18,497 bases of DNA from Galactobacter sp. (GCA_022712075.1 JALAHE010000147.1:1-18497), one strand, 5' to 3'. Shown: positions 1 to 7,550, numbered from the stretch's first letter. The notes: generated from the letters alone by a model not told the origin. Numbers and translations are program-made.

Positions 1-889
1 CCCCGCCCGGCCCCCGCGGCCCCGGCTCGCGCCGGTGTCGCTTTGGGGGGGCGCGCCGGGCCAGCTTGACCAGCTCGGGGTTCACGACGGCGCCGGAGTC
101 GGCGCTGGATTCAAACGACACGTCCTCGGCAAAGAGGTCAACGAGCTCTGAGCCCACCATGACGTGCTGCCACAGCGGCACGGGGCGGTGCTCGGAGACG
201 ATGACGTCCGTGGCGCCGCGCACCGCCTCGAGCCAGCCGCCGAACTCCTCGGCGTTCGACACGGTGGCCGAGAGCGAGACCACCTTGGCGCTGCGCGGCA
301 GCTGCAGGATGACCTCCTCCCACACGGCGCCGCGATCCTTGTCCGCGAGGTAGTGCACCTCGTCCATGACCACGTACTCGAGCCCCTGCAGGGTCGGCGA
401 CGAGGCGTAGAGCATGTTGCGCAGGACCTCGGTGGTCATGACGACGATGTCGGCCTCGGAGTTCACCGCGGTGTCGCCCGTGAGCAGGCCAACCCGGTCC
501 GCGCCGTAGCGGGCGACAAACTCGGAGAACTTCTGGTTCGAGAGCGCCTTGATCGGCGTGGTGTAGAAGGCCTTGCTGCCGTGGGCCAACCCGAGGTGCA
601 CCGCAAACTCGCCGACCACGGTCTTGCCGGCGCCGGTGGGGGCGGCCACGAGCACGCCGCGGCCGGCCTCCAGCGCCTCGCAGGCGCGGCGCTGGAAGTC
701 GTCGAGCGGGAAGGCGAGCGAGTCGGCAAAGGCGCCGAGTTCGGTGCGCGCCTGCTCGCCCCGGCGTTTCGCTGCGGCGAAGCGCTCGGCGGGGCTGGAC
801 TCGGTCTCGACGTCGTGGGACGTAGGACGGGACGCGCCCGCCCCGTCACCTGGGGCAACGGGGCGGGCGGTACGACGGCGGCTTGGCAC
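1..889 (-). CDS. helY: HelY-type DEVH-box superfamily 2 RNA helicase, N-terminal part (runs off the window)
   Basis: Probable ATP-dependent RNA helicase of the Ski2/Mtr4-like HelY group. About 296 residues are present; the C-terminal part lies beyond the left edge. Visible motifs: Walker A AAPTGAGKT (about 82-90), motif Ia region TTPIKALSNQKF (about 110-121), DEVH box (176-179) and motif III SAT (207-209). The first ~50 residues are low-complexity and basic. The start is my choice: a GTG four bases after the tatC stop, preceded by AGGAG at about 9 nt. The frame contains no closer ATG in the N-terminal stretch. It is the last visible gene of the pafBC-tatA-tatC-helY unit, the same order as in mycobacteria. 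The family call is firm. The RNA role is known only by family; the sequence shows just the ATPase half. Confidence 0.9.
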   Translation of the reverse strand, partial: MPSRRRTARPVAPGDGAGASRPTSHDVETESSPAERFAAAKRRGEQARTELGAFADSLAFPLDDFQRRACEALEAGRGVLVAAPTGAGKTVVGEFAVHLGLAHGSKAFYTTPIKALSNQKFSEFVARYGADRVGLLTGDTAVNSEADIVVMTTEVLRNMLYASSPTLQGLEYVVMDEVHYLADKDRGAVWEEVILQLPRSAKVVSLSATVSNAEEFGGWLEAVRGATDVIVSEHRPVPLWQHVMVGSELVDLFAEDVSFESSADSGAVVNPELVKLARRAPPKRHRREPGPRGPGG

Positions 890-892
890 GTC

Positions 893-1696
893 TCAGAGCT
901 CCTGGAGGGGTTGTGCCGTGTCGGCGGTGGCGGCGAGGTCTTCTTCGTTCTGTTCCTGCCTCTTGCGCTTTCGACGGTCGAAGAGGAGGCACAACAAGAA
1001 GGCGATGCCGAAGAGCAAGAAGAGCGGAACGGCAAGAACCACCATGGTGATGGCGTCACCGCCGGGCGCAGCGACCGCTGCGAAGAGGGCGATCACGAAG
1101 ACTGTGATGCGCCAGTGCTTCATGATGGCCCGGGCCGGAAGGATGCCGATGAGATTCAGGCCCACCATCAGCACAGGGATGATCATGGCCACGCCGAAGG
1201 CCAGCGTCAGGCGCACCACAAACGCGATGTACGTCTGTGCCTCGATGAACTGGGCGCCCTCCGACGGGATCAGCGAGGTGAAGAACTGCATCGCGTGAGG
1301 AAGCACGAACACGCCGAGCACCACGCCACCCACGAACAAGGGCACCGCAGCGGCGATGAAGGCGGCGCTGATGCGCTTTTCCTTCTTGTGCAGCCCCGGA
1401 ACGATGAACGCCCACAGCTGCCACAGGATGACCGGGGAGGCGATGACCAGGCCGATCCACAGGGACACCTTGATCATCATGTCCAGCGGCGAGACGGCCG
1501 TGGTGAAGTTCAGCCGGCCGCCTTGGGCCGCGACCTGCTCCGCCAGGAAACCCATGACAGGACGGTAGAGAAAGAAGCCGCCGATCAGGGTAAACACCAA
1601 GGCGCCCAGGCAGATAAACAGCCGGTTGCGGGCCTCGATGAGGTGGGCCTTGAGAGGCATGCGCCCCTCAGGGTCCTTCTTGTTCTTCGCGGTCAT
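893..1696 (-). CDS. tatC: Sec-independent protein translocase TatC
   Basis: Integral membrane receptor of the twin-arginine translocation pathway, which exports folded proteins across the cytoplasmic membrane. The 267 residues show the family pattern: an N-terminal cytosolic HLIEARNRL motif (about residues 18-26), then six hydrophobic segments. The signature ILWQLWAFIVPGLHKKEKR follows the second helix region. The C-terminal tail is charged (basic RRKRKRQ, then acidic EEDL). Length is normal; many actinobacterial TatC proteins have such extended tails. It starts two bases after the tatA stop, so the pair is surely co-transcribed. The stop lies four bases before the helY GTG. No tatB is seen here; in actinobacteria it is usually encoded elsewhere. 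Confidence 0.96.
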   Translation of the reverse strand: MTAKNKKDPEGRMPLKAHLIEARNRLFICLGALVFTLIGGFFLYRPVMGFLAEQVAAQGGRLNFTTAVSPLDMMIKVSLWIGLVIASPVILWQLWAFIVPGLHKKEKRISAAFIAAAVPLFVGGVVLGVFVLPHAMQFFTSLIPSEGAQFIEAQTYIAFVVRLTLAFGVAMIIPVLMVGLNLIGILPARAIMKHWRITVFVIALFAAVAAPGGDAITMVVLAVPLFLLFGIAFLLCLLFDRRKRKRQEQNEEDLAATADTAQPLQEL

Positions 1697-1698
1697 GC

Positions 1699-1941
1699 TC
1701 AGGCGCGCGGACCGGTCTGCCCGTCGTCGATGACGCGGCCCTCGACGGGCTCCTCATCGGCGGAGGCGGTGTTCGACGAAGAAGCGTTCGGCTTGTCGTC
1801 TTCCTTCATCTGCCGCACCTCGGACTTGAAGATGCGCATCGACTGCCCCAGGCTGCGGGCCAGCTTCGGGAGCTTGGGACCGGCAAAGAGGAGCAAGGCG
1901 AGAACGATGATGATGACGAGGTGCCATCCCTGAAGATGCAT
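1699..1941 (-). CDS. tatA: Twin-arginine translocase subunit TatA
   Basis: Pore-forming or membrane-thinning subunit of the Tat exporter, 80 residues. It has one short N-terminal membrane helix (about residues 7-20), the hinge FAGPKLPKL, an amphipathic helix (about 26-45: LARSLGQSMRIFKSEVRQM) and a polar acidic tail, the standard TatA architecture. I chose the ATG at 1941 (MHLQGWH) over an in-frame ATG at 1968. It is preceded by AAAGGA at 5 nt spacing, and the helix then begins immediately after the start, as expected. It is the first tat gene after the small membrane protein at 1997-2368, with a 55 nt gap that holds its own putative -10 element. Confidence 0.95.
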   Translation of the reverse strand: MHLQGWHLVIIIVLALLLFAGPKLPKLARSLGQSMRIFKSEVRQMKEDDKPNASSSNTASADEEPVEGRVIDDGQTGPRA

Positions 1942-1968
1942 GGTGTTCCTTTCGGGGGTCTGATTCAA

Positions 1969-1974
1969 AGTCTA
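1969..1974 (-). promoter_or_regulatory. Possible -10 element (TAGACT) for tatA-tatC-helY
   Basis: On the minus strand TAGACT (TANNNT consensus of actinobacterial housekeeping sigma factors) lies 27 nt before the tatA ATG. This would give a leader of about 20 nt containing the AAAGGA ribosome site. No convincing -35 is seen. It may allow tat expression independently of pafBC. Confidence 0.35.
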
Positions 1975-1996
1975 GAGGACGTGGGACGTCCGGGGG

Positions 1997-2368
1997 CTAT
2001 TGCCCGTGATTGTTCTCGTCCAGGTCGCCCCAGCGGCGCGGCCGGCCGTGAGCGTAGAGCGAGGCGATTCGGCGTTCGCGGCGCTTCGCCACGCGCGCAT
2101 CCTTCTCCTCCGCGCGCAGCTGGCGCAATCGGGCCGGGTCGTCAAACGCGGCGTCCCAACCGGAGGGTAGCTCGGTGCGCGCCTCCGCCGGGGCGGTCAG
2201 GGGCGCGGCGTCCGGGTTGTTGGCCTGGGAGAGCAGCTCCTGCGCCTCGGAGACTTCCCCGAGCAGCCCCTTGGCCTTGCGCCACAGGTACACGGTGCCG
2301 AGCACCAGGACGAGCAGCAGCACGAGAGCGAGCACGATCCACAACAGGAGCCAGAACCACCACGGCAT
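1997..2368 (-). CDS. Small single-pass membrane protein of unknown function
   Basis: A 123-residue protein I cannot assign to a characterised family. An N-terminal tryptophan-rich membrane helix (about residues 3-28, start MPWWFWLLLW) is followed by a short basic stretch (WRKAKG), so the remainder is probably cytoplasmic. The middle is Ala/Pro-rich. The C-terminal third is strongly charged and probably helical (LRQLRAEEKDARVAKRRERR). The ATG shares one base with the pafBC stop (TGATG), so translation is coupled to pafBC. It sits between the DNA-damage regulator and tatA, where mycobacteria have pafC directly next to tatA. The coding call is supported by the overlap, the clean membrane helix and the GC3-rich frame; function is open. 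Confidence 0.8.
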   Translation of the reverse strand: MPWWFWLLLWIVLALVLLLVLVLGTVYLWRKAKGLLGEVSEAQELLSQANNPDAAPLTAPAEARTELPSGWDAAFDDPARLRQLRAEEKDARVAKRRERRIASLYAHGRPRRWGDLDENNHGQ

Positions 2369-4416
2369 CAGCGGGCCTCCCCCTCGGCCACGGACGCCAG
2401 CTCGTCCGGCGCGACGCCGGCCGCGGCCGCGTCGGTGAGCGCCTGGTCGAGGCGGGAACGGAGCGCTCGGTGCGTCGCCTCACGCAGGACGGCGGGCTCC
2501 AGCACGACGACGTCGCCGGCGGCCGAGGCGGCCAGGCGAACGAGGTAGGCGGAGTCGCGCACGCGGATCTGCGTCGCGAGGAGCTCCCCCGCCTTGCCCG
2601 TGCGCAGTGGCGCGTGGGCCAGGGCCCGATCGGCCCAGGCAGGTCCCCACGCGAGGGTCGCCTCGACGTCGCTCTCGGAGGGGCTGAAGACGGCGCCGCG
2701 GACGGCGGCTGCACGCTCGGCATCCGCCTCGAAGTGCTCCTCGAGGACCGTGGCGCCCACGACCCGGTCCAGCCGGAAGGTGCGCGGTGCCTGACGCTCG
2801 CGGCACCAGGCCTGAACGTAGCTGCGCTCCCCCACGTCGAGGACCCTGACCGGTTCGATGACCCGCGCGCCGGGGGTGCTCGAGCCCGCGTAGTCCAGCT
2901 CCACGAGGAGGTGTTCCTCGCTCGCGCGGGCGAGCGAGGCGGCGAGGCCGGCGCGCTCGCGCGAGGAAGCGCGCACGGCGAGCAGCTGCTCGAAGTCGGC
3001 GAGCTCGGGACGCAGCGCGCGCAGGCGGGCGGCCACGGTGGAGATCGCGGCAAGGGCCTCGGCCGAGTAGCTGCCCTCGGGGGCCGAGCTCATGGCGTCG
3101 AGGCCGATCAGGAGGGCCGCCGCCTCGGCGAGATTGAGGTTGATGGGTTCCGCGAGCGCCTGGGCGTTGGAGATCGTCACTGAATGCTCGTCCCACTCGA
3201 CGTCGAGCAGCTCGTCGTGCAGGCCGTTCGGCACGCCGCAATTGCGCAGGCGCGTGAGTTCCGAATCCAGTTCATCCCGCGAGAGCCCGAAGCGCTCCAT
3301 CACCTCGGAGGGGGTCGGGGCTCCGCGCTGGACCACAAAGGCCACGAGGTCGAGCGCGCGGGACACCGTTGCCTCGGCGGCCACGCGGCCACCACGGCGC
3401 GCGCTCAGACGCGAGGCGGGAGCGTCGCCGCGGTGCGGAGCCTCGGCGGCCGCCAACACGCGCACCACCTCGGCGGCGAGGTCAGCCGGCCCCACGACGC
3501 GGGCTCCCTCGGCTGCGACCTCGGCCGCCAACGACCGGGTGTCCCGGTAGTTGACCTCGAGGACAACACCGTCCGCACCGTGGGTGCGCACGCGGGCGCG
3601 GGCCGCGAGGGCGCCTCCGGTCCCCTCCTGCACGAGGAGGCGCGCGGTCCCCGACGGGGAGGCGAGCTCGAGGCGGTCGAGGGCGGCCGCCATGCTGAAG
3701 CGATCGGGGCGCCCGTAGGCCTGAGGCACGTAGTCCTCGGCCTTCGGCGAGAGCTGGGCGACGGAGCCCTGGATCCGATCGAGCCGGAAGAGTCGTTCGC
3801 CGTCGCGGCGCGTGTCGCCGGCCGCGAGATACCAGTGGCCGTGACGGTGGCCGAGGCCCCAGGGCATGACGGCGCGTGGCTCGGTGCGTCCATCGGCCGT
3901 CCGGTAAGTGAACTTGACCGGGTTGCCGAGGGCCGCGTGACGAATCAGGGGTTCGAGGTGCTCGGCCTCAGTATCGATGACGGCGCTGAAGGCCGGTTCG
4001 CTCAGCTCGCTGCTGAGGCCAAGGCGCTCGGCGGCGCGGGCCGCCTGCCGCCCCAGGCCGCCACCGGCGACGACGCGGGCCGCGAGGCCAAGCACTGCTG
4101 CTTCCGTGGCGTCCAGCTCAAGGGCCGGCAGCGGGTACTCGTTGGGGAGTACGCGGTAACGGCGCTCGGGGTCCCCGGCATCCCAGGAGCTCTCGCCTCG
4201 GCCCTTGCCGTCGACGATCACGACCCCGAGATTGCGCAGGGTTTCCTTGTCTCGCTCGAACTTGCGCTCGAACGCCTCGTCGCTCAGGCCCGCGTAGTCA
4301 TCAACCATGCCGCGCAATTGGGCGCGCGTGTAGCCGATGCGGGTCGTGGTCAGCGCATACGTGAGGCTGACCAGCTTCTCCGTGCGATCGGGCTTGTTCT
4401 CGGTGCTGGACACCAC
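2368..4416 (-). CDS. pafBC: Fused PafB-PafC WYL-domain DNA-damage response regulator
   Basis: Transcriptional activator of the RecA-independent DNA damage response. Mycobacteria use two proteins, PafB and PafC; here both halves are in one 682-residue chain, a natural fusion known from Arthrobacter. Half 1: winged HTH (about 10-65), WYL domain (about 153-215) with the HWYL motif near 194-197, then a C-terminal extension. Half 2: HTH (about 350-395, TPSEVMERFGLSRDELDSEL), WYL-like domain (about 490-555) where the motif reads SYVQAWC, and a second extension. Two GTG codons open the gene (4416 and 4413). A TAGCCT hexamer lies exactly 6 nt before the second, so a leaderless transcript starting at 4413 is likely. 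The stop overlaps the next gene by one base. Despite the name, the known role is regulatory and not proteasomal. Confidence 0.93.
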   Translation of the reverse strand: MVSSTENKPDRTEKLVSLTYALTTTRIGYTRAQLRGMVDDYAGLSDEAFERKFERDKETLRNLGVVIVDGKGRGESSWDAGDPERRYRVLPNEYPLPALELDATEAAVLGLAARVVAGGGLGRQAARAAERLGLSSELSEPAFSAVIDTEAEHLEPLIRHAALGNPVKFTYRTADGRTEPRAVMPWGLGHRHGHWYLAAGDTRRDGERLFRLDRIQGSVAQLSPKAEDYVPQAYGRPDRFSMAAALDRLELASPSGTARLLVQEGTGGALAARARVRTHGADGVVLEVNYRDTRSLAAEVAAEGARVVGPADLAAEVVRVLAAAEAPHRGDAPASRLSARRGGRVAAEATVSRALDLVAFVVQRGAPTPSEVMERFGLSRDELDSELTRLRNCGVPNGLHDELLDVEWDEHSVTISNAQALAEPINLNLAEAAALLIGLDAMSSAPEGSYSAEALAAISTVAARLRALRPELADFEQLLAVRASSRERAGLAASLARASEEHLLVELDYAGSSTPGARVIEPVRVLDVGERSYVQAWCRERQAPRTFRLDRVVGATVLEEHFEADAERAAAVRGAVFSPSESDVEATLAWGPAWADRALAHAPLRTGKAGELLATQIRVRDSAYLVRLAASAAGDVVVLEPAVLREATHRALRSRLDQALTDAAAAGVAPDELASVAEGEAR

Positions 4417-4419
4417 TTC

Positions 4420-4425
4420 AGGCTA
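4420..4425 (-). promoter_or_regulatory. Putative leaderless -10 element (TAGCCT) of pafBC
   Basis: TAGCCT on the minus strand fits TANNNT and ends 6 nt before the second of two tandem GTG codons (4413). Transcription would therefore start at or next to the start codon. There is no Shine-Dalgarno sequence upstream, which supports leaderless translation. The -35 position falls inside the hairpin at 4428-4480. Confidence 0.45.
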
Positions 4426-4427
4426 TA

Positions 4428-4480
4428 CGAGAACTCCCCGGCCCCCACGCGCAAGGCGGTGGGTGACCGGGGAGTTCTCG
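4428..4480. terminator. Long inverted repeat, likely terminator after the FKBP gene
   Basis: Perfect 14-bp arms (4428-4441 and 4467-4480; CGAGAACTCCCCGG) enclose an inner CCCAC/GTGGG stem. It lies 15 nt beyond the stop of the FKBP gene (minus strand) and just upstream of pafBC. There is no T-tract, which is common for terminators of high-GC actinobacteria. It also abuts the putative pafBC promoter. Confidence 0.65.
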
Positions 4481-4494
4481 GGAGTGGTTCGCGC

Positions 4495-4896
4495 TCAGCG
4501 GACAGCCACGAGGTCGACCACGAAGATCAGGGCCTCGTCGGGGCCGATGACCGGCGGGGCGCCGCGGTGGCCGTAGGCCAGGTGGGCGGGAATCTCGAGG
4601 CGACGGCGCCCGCCGACCTTCATGCCGATGAGGCCCTGGTCCCAGCCGGCGATGACCTGGCCGATGCCGGCCGTGAAGTCCAGCGGGGTGCCGCGGTTCC
4701 ACGAGGCGTCGAACTCCTCGCCCGTGCTCCAGGCAACGCCCACGTAGTGGGTCGAGACCGTGTTTCCGGCCTTGACCTCGGTGCCGGTGCCCTCGATCAG
4801 GTCGGTGATGACCAGCTCGGCGGGGGCGTCGACGCCCGGGAAATCGATCTCCGGCTTGCCTCGGTCGAGGTCAAAGTTGCGCTGTCCAAAGGACAT
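4495..4896 (-). CDS. Cytosolic FKBP-type peptidyl-prolyl cis-trans isomerase
   Basis: Stand-alone single-domain FKBP of 133 residues that catalyses cis-trans isomerisation of prolyl bonds and can assist folding. After a short N-terminal lead (MSFGQRNFDLDRGKPEIDFP) it has the FKBP core: VSTHYVGVAWSTGEEFDASW, the GQVIAGWDQGLIGMKVGGRRRLEIP signature with the central active-site Trp, AYGHRGAPPVIGPDEALIFVVDLV. The key hydrophobic pocket residues (Tyr, Phe, Asp, Val-Ile, Trp, Tyr) are present, so it should be active. No signal peptide is present. Start ATG preceded by AGGAG at 6 nt. It follows the lipoprotein FKBP gene by 31 nt and is probably co-transcribed with it, ending at the hairpin at 4428-4480. 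Confidence 0.95.
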   Translation of the reverse strand: MSFGQRNFDLDRGKPEIDFPGVDAPAELVITDLIEGTGTEVKAGNTVSTHYVGVAWSTGEEFDASWNRGTPLDFTAGIGQVIAGWDQGLIGMKVGGRRRLEIPAHLAYGHRGAPPVIGPDEALIFVVDLVAVR

Positions 4897-4927
4897 GGCG
4901 TGCTCCTAAAGGGGGTGAGTGAACGGG

Positions 4928-5908
4928 TCAGTTGGAGGAGGAGGCGGAGGACGAGGCGGCCGCGGGGGCAACCTTCGTGAGCTTCACGATGAAGACCAGC
5001 GGGCCGGTGGGCTGGCCGCTCGTGGACGTGTCGCCGTAGGCCTGGTCCGCGGGGATGGTCAGCGCCACGACGGAGCCGGCCTTGAGGCCCTTCAGGCCGT
5101 TCGTCCAGCCCTTGATGACCTGGTCGAGTCCGAAGGTGGCCTCGGTGCCCTCGAAGTTGCCGTCGAACTCCGTGGCATTCTCCCACTGAGCGCCCGAGTA
5201 GAAGGCCGTCACCTGGGACGTGGCCGTGGCGGCCTCGCCCTCGGTGCCCTCCTTGAGGACCTTCACCTCGAGCTTGCTCGGGGCATCGCCCTTGGGGATG
5301 GTGATGGCGTAGCCGTCGCCGCTCGCCTTGATCTCGAGGGCGCTCGGGGAGGCCTCGGTCGACTTCTTCCAGGCGATGGCCGGGTCCTTGGCCTCGGAGA
5401 CGTGCAGGACCATGATCATGCCGGAGCTCTGCGTGACGGTGGCCGGGGCATAGACCATGACGGTCGCGCCCACCTTGGCCTTGCTCAGCAGCTTGTAGGC
5501 ATCGCCGAGGTTGGCGAAGTTCGACTCGGTCAGGGCCACCGACTGCGCCGTGGAGTAGGTCGAGCTGTCCTGGGCGGAGCCGTCGGCCGAGGAGTAGTAG
5601 GCGAGGTTGAGCTGCAGCTTCTGGCCCGCCTTGAGGGCTGCACCGTCGCCGTCCTGCACCAGCGAAGCCGTGGAGGCCTTGCCGTCGGCGAGGGACTCGG
5701 GCACCGTCACCTTGGGCGCGGACTTGCCGCCGTCCTGGATCTCAACCTTCACGTCGGCGAACTTGCCGTTGCCGGGAGCCGCGGTGGAGGCGCTGGCGCT
5801 CGAGGACGCGGAGGCACTGGAGCTGGACCCCGCGCTCGAGGACTGGCCGCAGGCACTCACGGTCAGGAGGAGGACGCCGGCCAGGACGGCAGCGGAGAGC
5901 TTACGCAC
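4928..5908 (-). CDS. FKBP-type peptidyl-prolyl isomerase lipoprotein with tandem FKBP-like units
   Basis: A 326-residue predicted lipoprotein. The signal peptide is MRKLSAAVLAGVLLLTVSAC, with a lipobox VSAC (Cys20 lipidated), so the protein should sit on the outer face of the membrane. A Ser/Ala linker (22-46) follows. Residues about 50-175 look like a degenerate FKBP fold (a GQKLQLNLAYY strand, ATVMVYAP, MIMVLHV) without the signature. Residues about 205-312 form a full FKBP domain: VTAFYSGAQWENATEFDGNF, GLDQVIKGWTNGLKGLKAGS, PADQAYGD, GPLVFIVKL. A low-complexity Ser tail ends it. The start is GTG with only a weak ribosome site. Likely role: folding of exported proteins. The N-terminal unit may be a pseudo-FKBP for substrate binding (inference). 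It lies between pafA and pafBC, which are adjacent in mycobacteria. Confidence 0.92.
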   Translation of the reverse strand: MRKLSAAVLAGVLLLTVSACGQSSSAGSSSSASASSSASASTAAPGNGKFADVKVEIQDGGKSAPKVTVPESLADGKASTASLVQDGDGAALKAGQKLQLNLAYYSSADGSAQDSSTYSTAQSVALTESNFANLGDAYKLLSKAKVGATVMVYAPATVTQSSGMIMVLHVSEAKDPAIAWKKSTEASPSALEIKASGDGYAITIPKGDAPSKLEVKVLKEGTEGEAATATSQVTAFYSGAQWENATEFDGNFEGTEATFGLDQVIKGWTNGLKGLKAGSVVALTIPADQAYGDTSTSGQPTGPLVFIVKLTKVAPAAASSSASSSN

Positions 5909-5971
5909 GGCAATTCATCGCTTTCGTTGGGGAAAGATTCGGGCGGGCCACAACGGACCCAACTGCATTGA

Positions 5972-5977
5972 AGCCTA
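5972..5977 (-). promoter_or_regulatory. Possible -10 element (TAGGCT) upstream of the FKBP lipoprotein gene
   Basis: The 86-nt gap between pafA and the lipoprotein gene is less GC-rich than its surroundings and contains TAGGCT (TANNNT) on the minus strand, about 63 nt before the GTG. A weak CCAACT/AGTTGG hairpin (about 5959-5985) overlaps it. There is no clear -35. Tentative. Confidence 0.25.
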
Positions 5978-5994
5978 CAAGTTGGCGCTGTGAA

Positions 5995-7362
5995 TCAGCC
6001 TAGGAGCTCATCGATGAGTGCCTCGGCCGCGGCGTCGCTCGTGGCGAAGGGATCCGGCAGCAGAACGGTGCGGCCGGGGTCCTCGGTGAGTTTCAGGTGC
6101 AACCAGTCGACCTGGTGCTCCACGCCTGCCTCACGCGCCGCAGCCAGGAAGCGCGAGCGCAGCTGCGCGCGCGTTCCGCTCGGCGGGGTCTCCTGGGCCG
6201 CCTCGACCCGGGACGCGTCAGTGAATCGGCGCAGCAGGCCGCGGGATTCGAGGGACTCCCGCAGGCCGGCACCAGGGGCCACGTCGTGATAGGCCAGCTC
6301 GAGGCGGGCCACCTTGGGGTCGTCCAAGGCCAGCCCCTGCCGCTCCGCGTAGCGCGTGAGCAGCTCGCGCTTGGCGGCAAAGTCGAGGGTGCCCTTGATG
6401 GCATCCAAGTCTCCCCCGGCCCAGGCGGCCAGCGTCAGACGCCACAGGTCGAGAACCTCGGCCACGAGGCCGTGGGCGATGCCCTCCGCGGCGGCGTGCG
6501 CGGCGGCGGCCTCCAGGAAGTACTCCTGAATCTGCAGCGCCGTGACCGTGCGCCCATCGGCAAGCGTCACGAGCGTGGTGCCGTTGGCGTCACGCGAGAT
6601 GTCGCGCAGGGCCTTCACGGGGTTCGCGATGGCCCACGAGGGCATGACCCGCGCCGCCTCCAGGAGCGAGAGCACCAGGGAGGTGGAGACCGTCTTGAGC
6701 AGCGTGGAGCCCTCGGCCATGTTGGTGTCGCCCACGATGACGTGCAGGCGGCGGAAGCGCTCGGCGTCGGCGTGCGGCTCGTCGCGCGTGTTGATCATGG
6801 GGCGCGAACGGGTCGAGGACGCGGAAACGCCCTCCCACATGTGCTCGGCGCGTTGGGAGAGCACCAGCCGCGGACCGTCCTCGGTCTTGGCCACGTGCCC
6901 GGCACCGGAGAGCAGTTGCCGCGTCACGAGGAAGGGCAGGAGCTGCTCGGTCAGGCGGCGGTACTCAAGGCGCCGCGGGATGAGGTAGTTCTCGTGGCAG
7001 CCAAAGGAGTTGCCTGCCGAGTCAACATTGTTGCGGAAGAGATGAATCTTCCCCGCCAGCCCGTCGGAGCGCAGGGACTCCTCGGCCGTCGTCACGAGCC
7101 TCGCGAGCGTCAGCACGCCGGCCCGGTCCTGTTCCAGGAGCTCGAGCGGATCCACGCACTCTGCCGTTGCCACCTCGGGATGTGAGCCAACGTCGAGGTA
7201 GAGCCGAGAGCCGTTCAGAAGGAAGACATTGGTGGAGCGACCCCACTCGACCACCGGCGCGAAGAGCCGCCGTGCAACCTCTTCGGTGGTCTGCGGGCGC
7301 GTGGCGCCGGCGTCGTAGGCCAGACCGTACTCGGTCTCGAGGCCGATGACGCGAGTGATCAC
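5995..7362 (-). CDS. pafA: Pup--protein ligase PafA
   Basis: Carboxylate-amine ligase of the glutamine synthetase-like fold. It phosphorylates the C-terminal Glu of deamidated Pup and links it to a target lysine. Its 455 residues match the family length of about 450-480. Visible: GLETEYG near the N-terminus (Glu9/Glu11, Mg-ATP site), GSRLYLDVGSHPE (catalytic Asp57), FRNNVDSAGNSFGCHENYLIPR (about 109-130), INTRDEPHAD and a C-terminal domain with DWLHLKLTEDPGR. The usual HPEYATAEC reads HPEVATAEC here. Start GTG overlaps the pup stop by 4 nt (GTGA), so translation is coupled. In mycobacteria prcB and prcA separate pup from pafA; here nothing does. It is the last gene of the ARC-dop-pup-pafA operon. 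Confidence 0.96.
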   Translation of the reverse strand: MITRVIGLETEYGLAYDAGATRPQTTEEVARRLFAPVVEWGRSTNVFLLNGSRLYLDVGSHPEVATAECVDPLELLEQDRAGVLTLARLVTTAEESLRSDGLAGKIHLFRNNVDSAGNSFGCHENYLIPRRLEYRRLTEQLLPFLVTRQLLSGAGHVAKTEDGPRLVLSQRAEHMWEGVSASSTRSRPMINTRDEPHADAERFRRLHVIVGDTNMAEGSTLLKTVSTSLVLSLLEAARVMPSWAIANPVKALRDISRDANGTTLVTLADGRTVTALQIQEYFLEAAAAHAAAEGIAHGLVAEVLDLWRLTLAAWAGGDLDAIKGTLDFAAKRELLTRYAERQGLALDDPKVARLELAYHDVAPGAGLRESLESRGLLRRFTDASRVEAAQETPPSGTRAQLRSRFLAAAREAGVEHQVDWLHLKLTEDPGRTVLLPDPFATSDAAAEALIDELLG

Positions 7363-7550
7363 TGGCCGCCCTTTTGGACGTAGCCCTTCACGAACTGCTC
7401 GGCGTTGGTCTCCAGCAGGCCGTCGATCTCGTCAAGCAGATCGTCGACTCCGGCGTCGCGGCTGCCCTTGACGGCGCCGAGGGCCTCCGTCTCGTTGACC
7501 TGTGCCTGCTCCCACGCGCTGGGCTTGCCCTGCATTCGCTCCTGTGCCAT
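7359..7550 (-). CDS. pup: Prokaryotic ubiquitin-like protein Pup
   Basis: Pup is the small, largely disordered modifier joined to lysines of target proteins. The 63 residues end in Gly-Gly-Gln, the form that needs deamidation by Dop before PafA can use it. The C-terminal half VDDLLDEIDGLLETNAEQFV is the conserved helix-forming segment that pairs with the ARC coiled coil. The long open frame upstream of this point is dop antiframe sequence and not Pup. I chose ATG 7550 (MAQERMQ), matching typical Pup starts and preceded by AGGATGG. An in-frame ATG at 7559 would add three residues but has too tight a ribosome site. It lies 26 nt after dop and overlaps pafA by 4 nt. Confidence 0.95.
   Translation of the reverse strand: MAQERMQGKPSAWEQAQVNETEALGAVKGSRDAGVDDLLDEIDGLLETNAEQFVKGYVQKGGQ

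Noticed and set aside
164..1933. Long plus-strand open frame (589 codons) opposite helY, tatC and tatA
   Set aside because: Its product is low-complexity, His/Gln/Arg/Gly-rich and resembles no family. It is the antisense shadow expected in GC-rich coding DNA.
3184..4980. Long plus-strand open frame opposite pafBC and the FKBP gene
   Set aside because: Antisense shadow of pafBC; no recognisable domain and no promoter or ribosome site.
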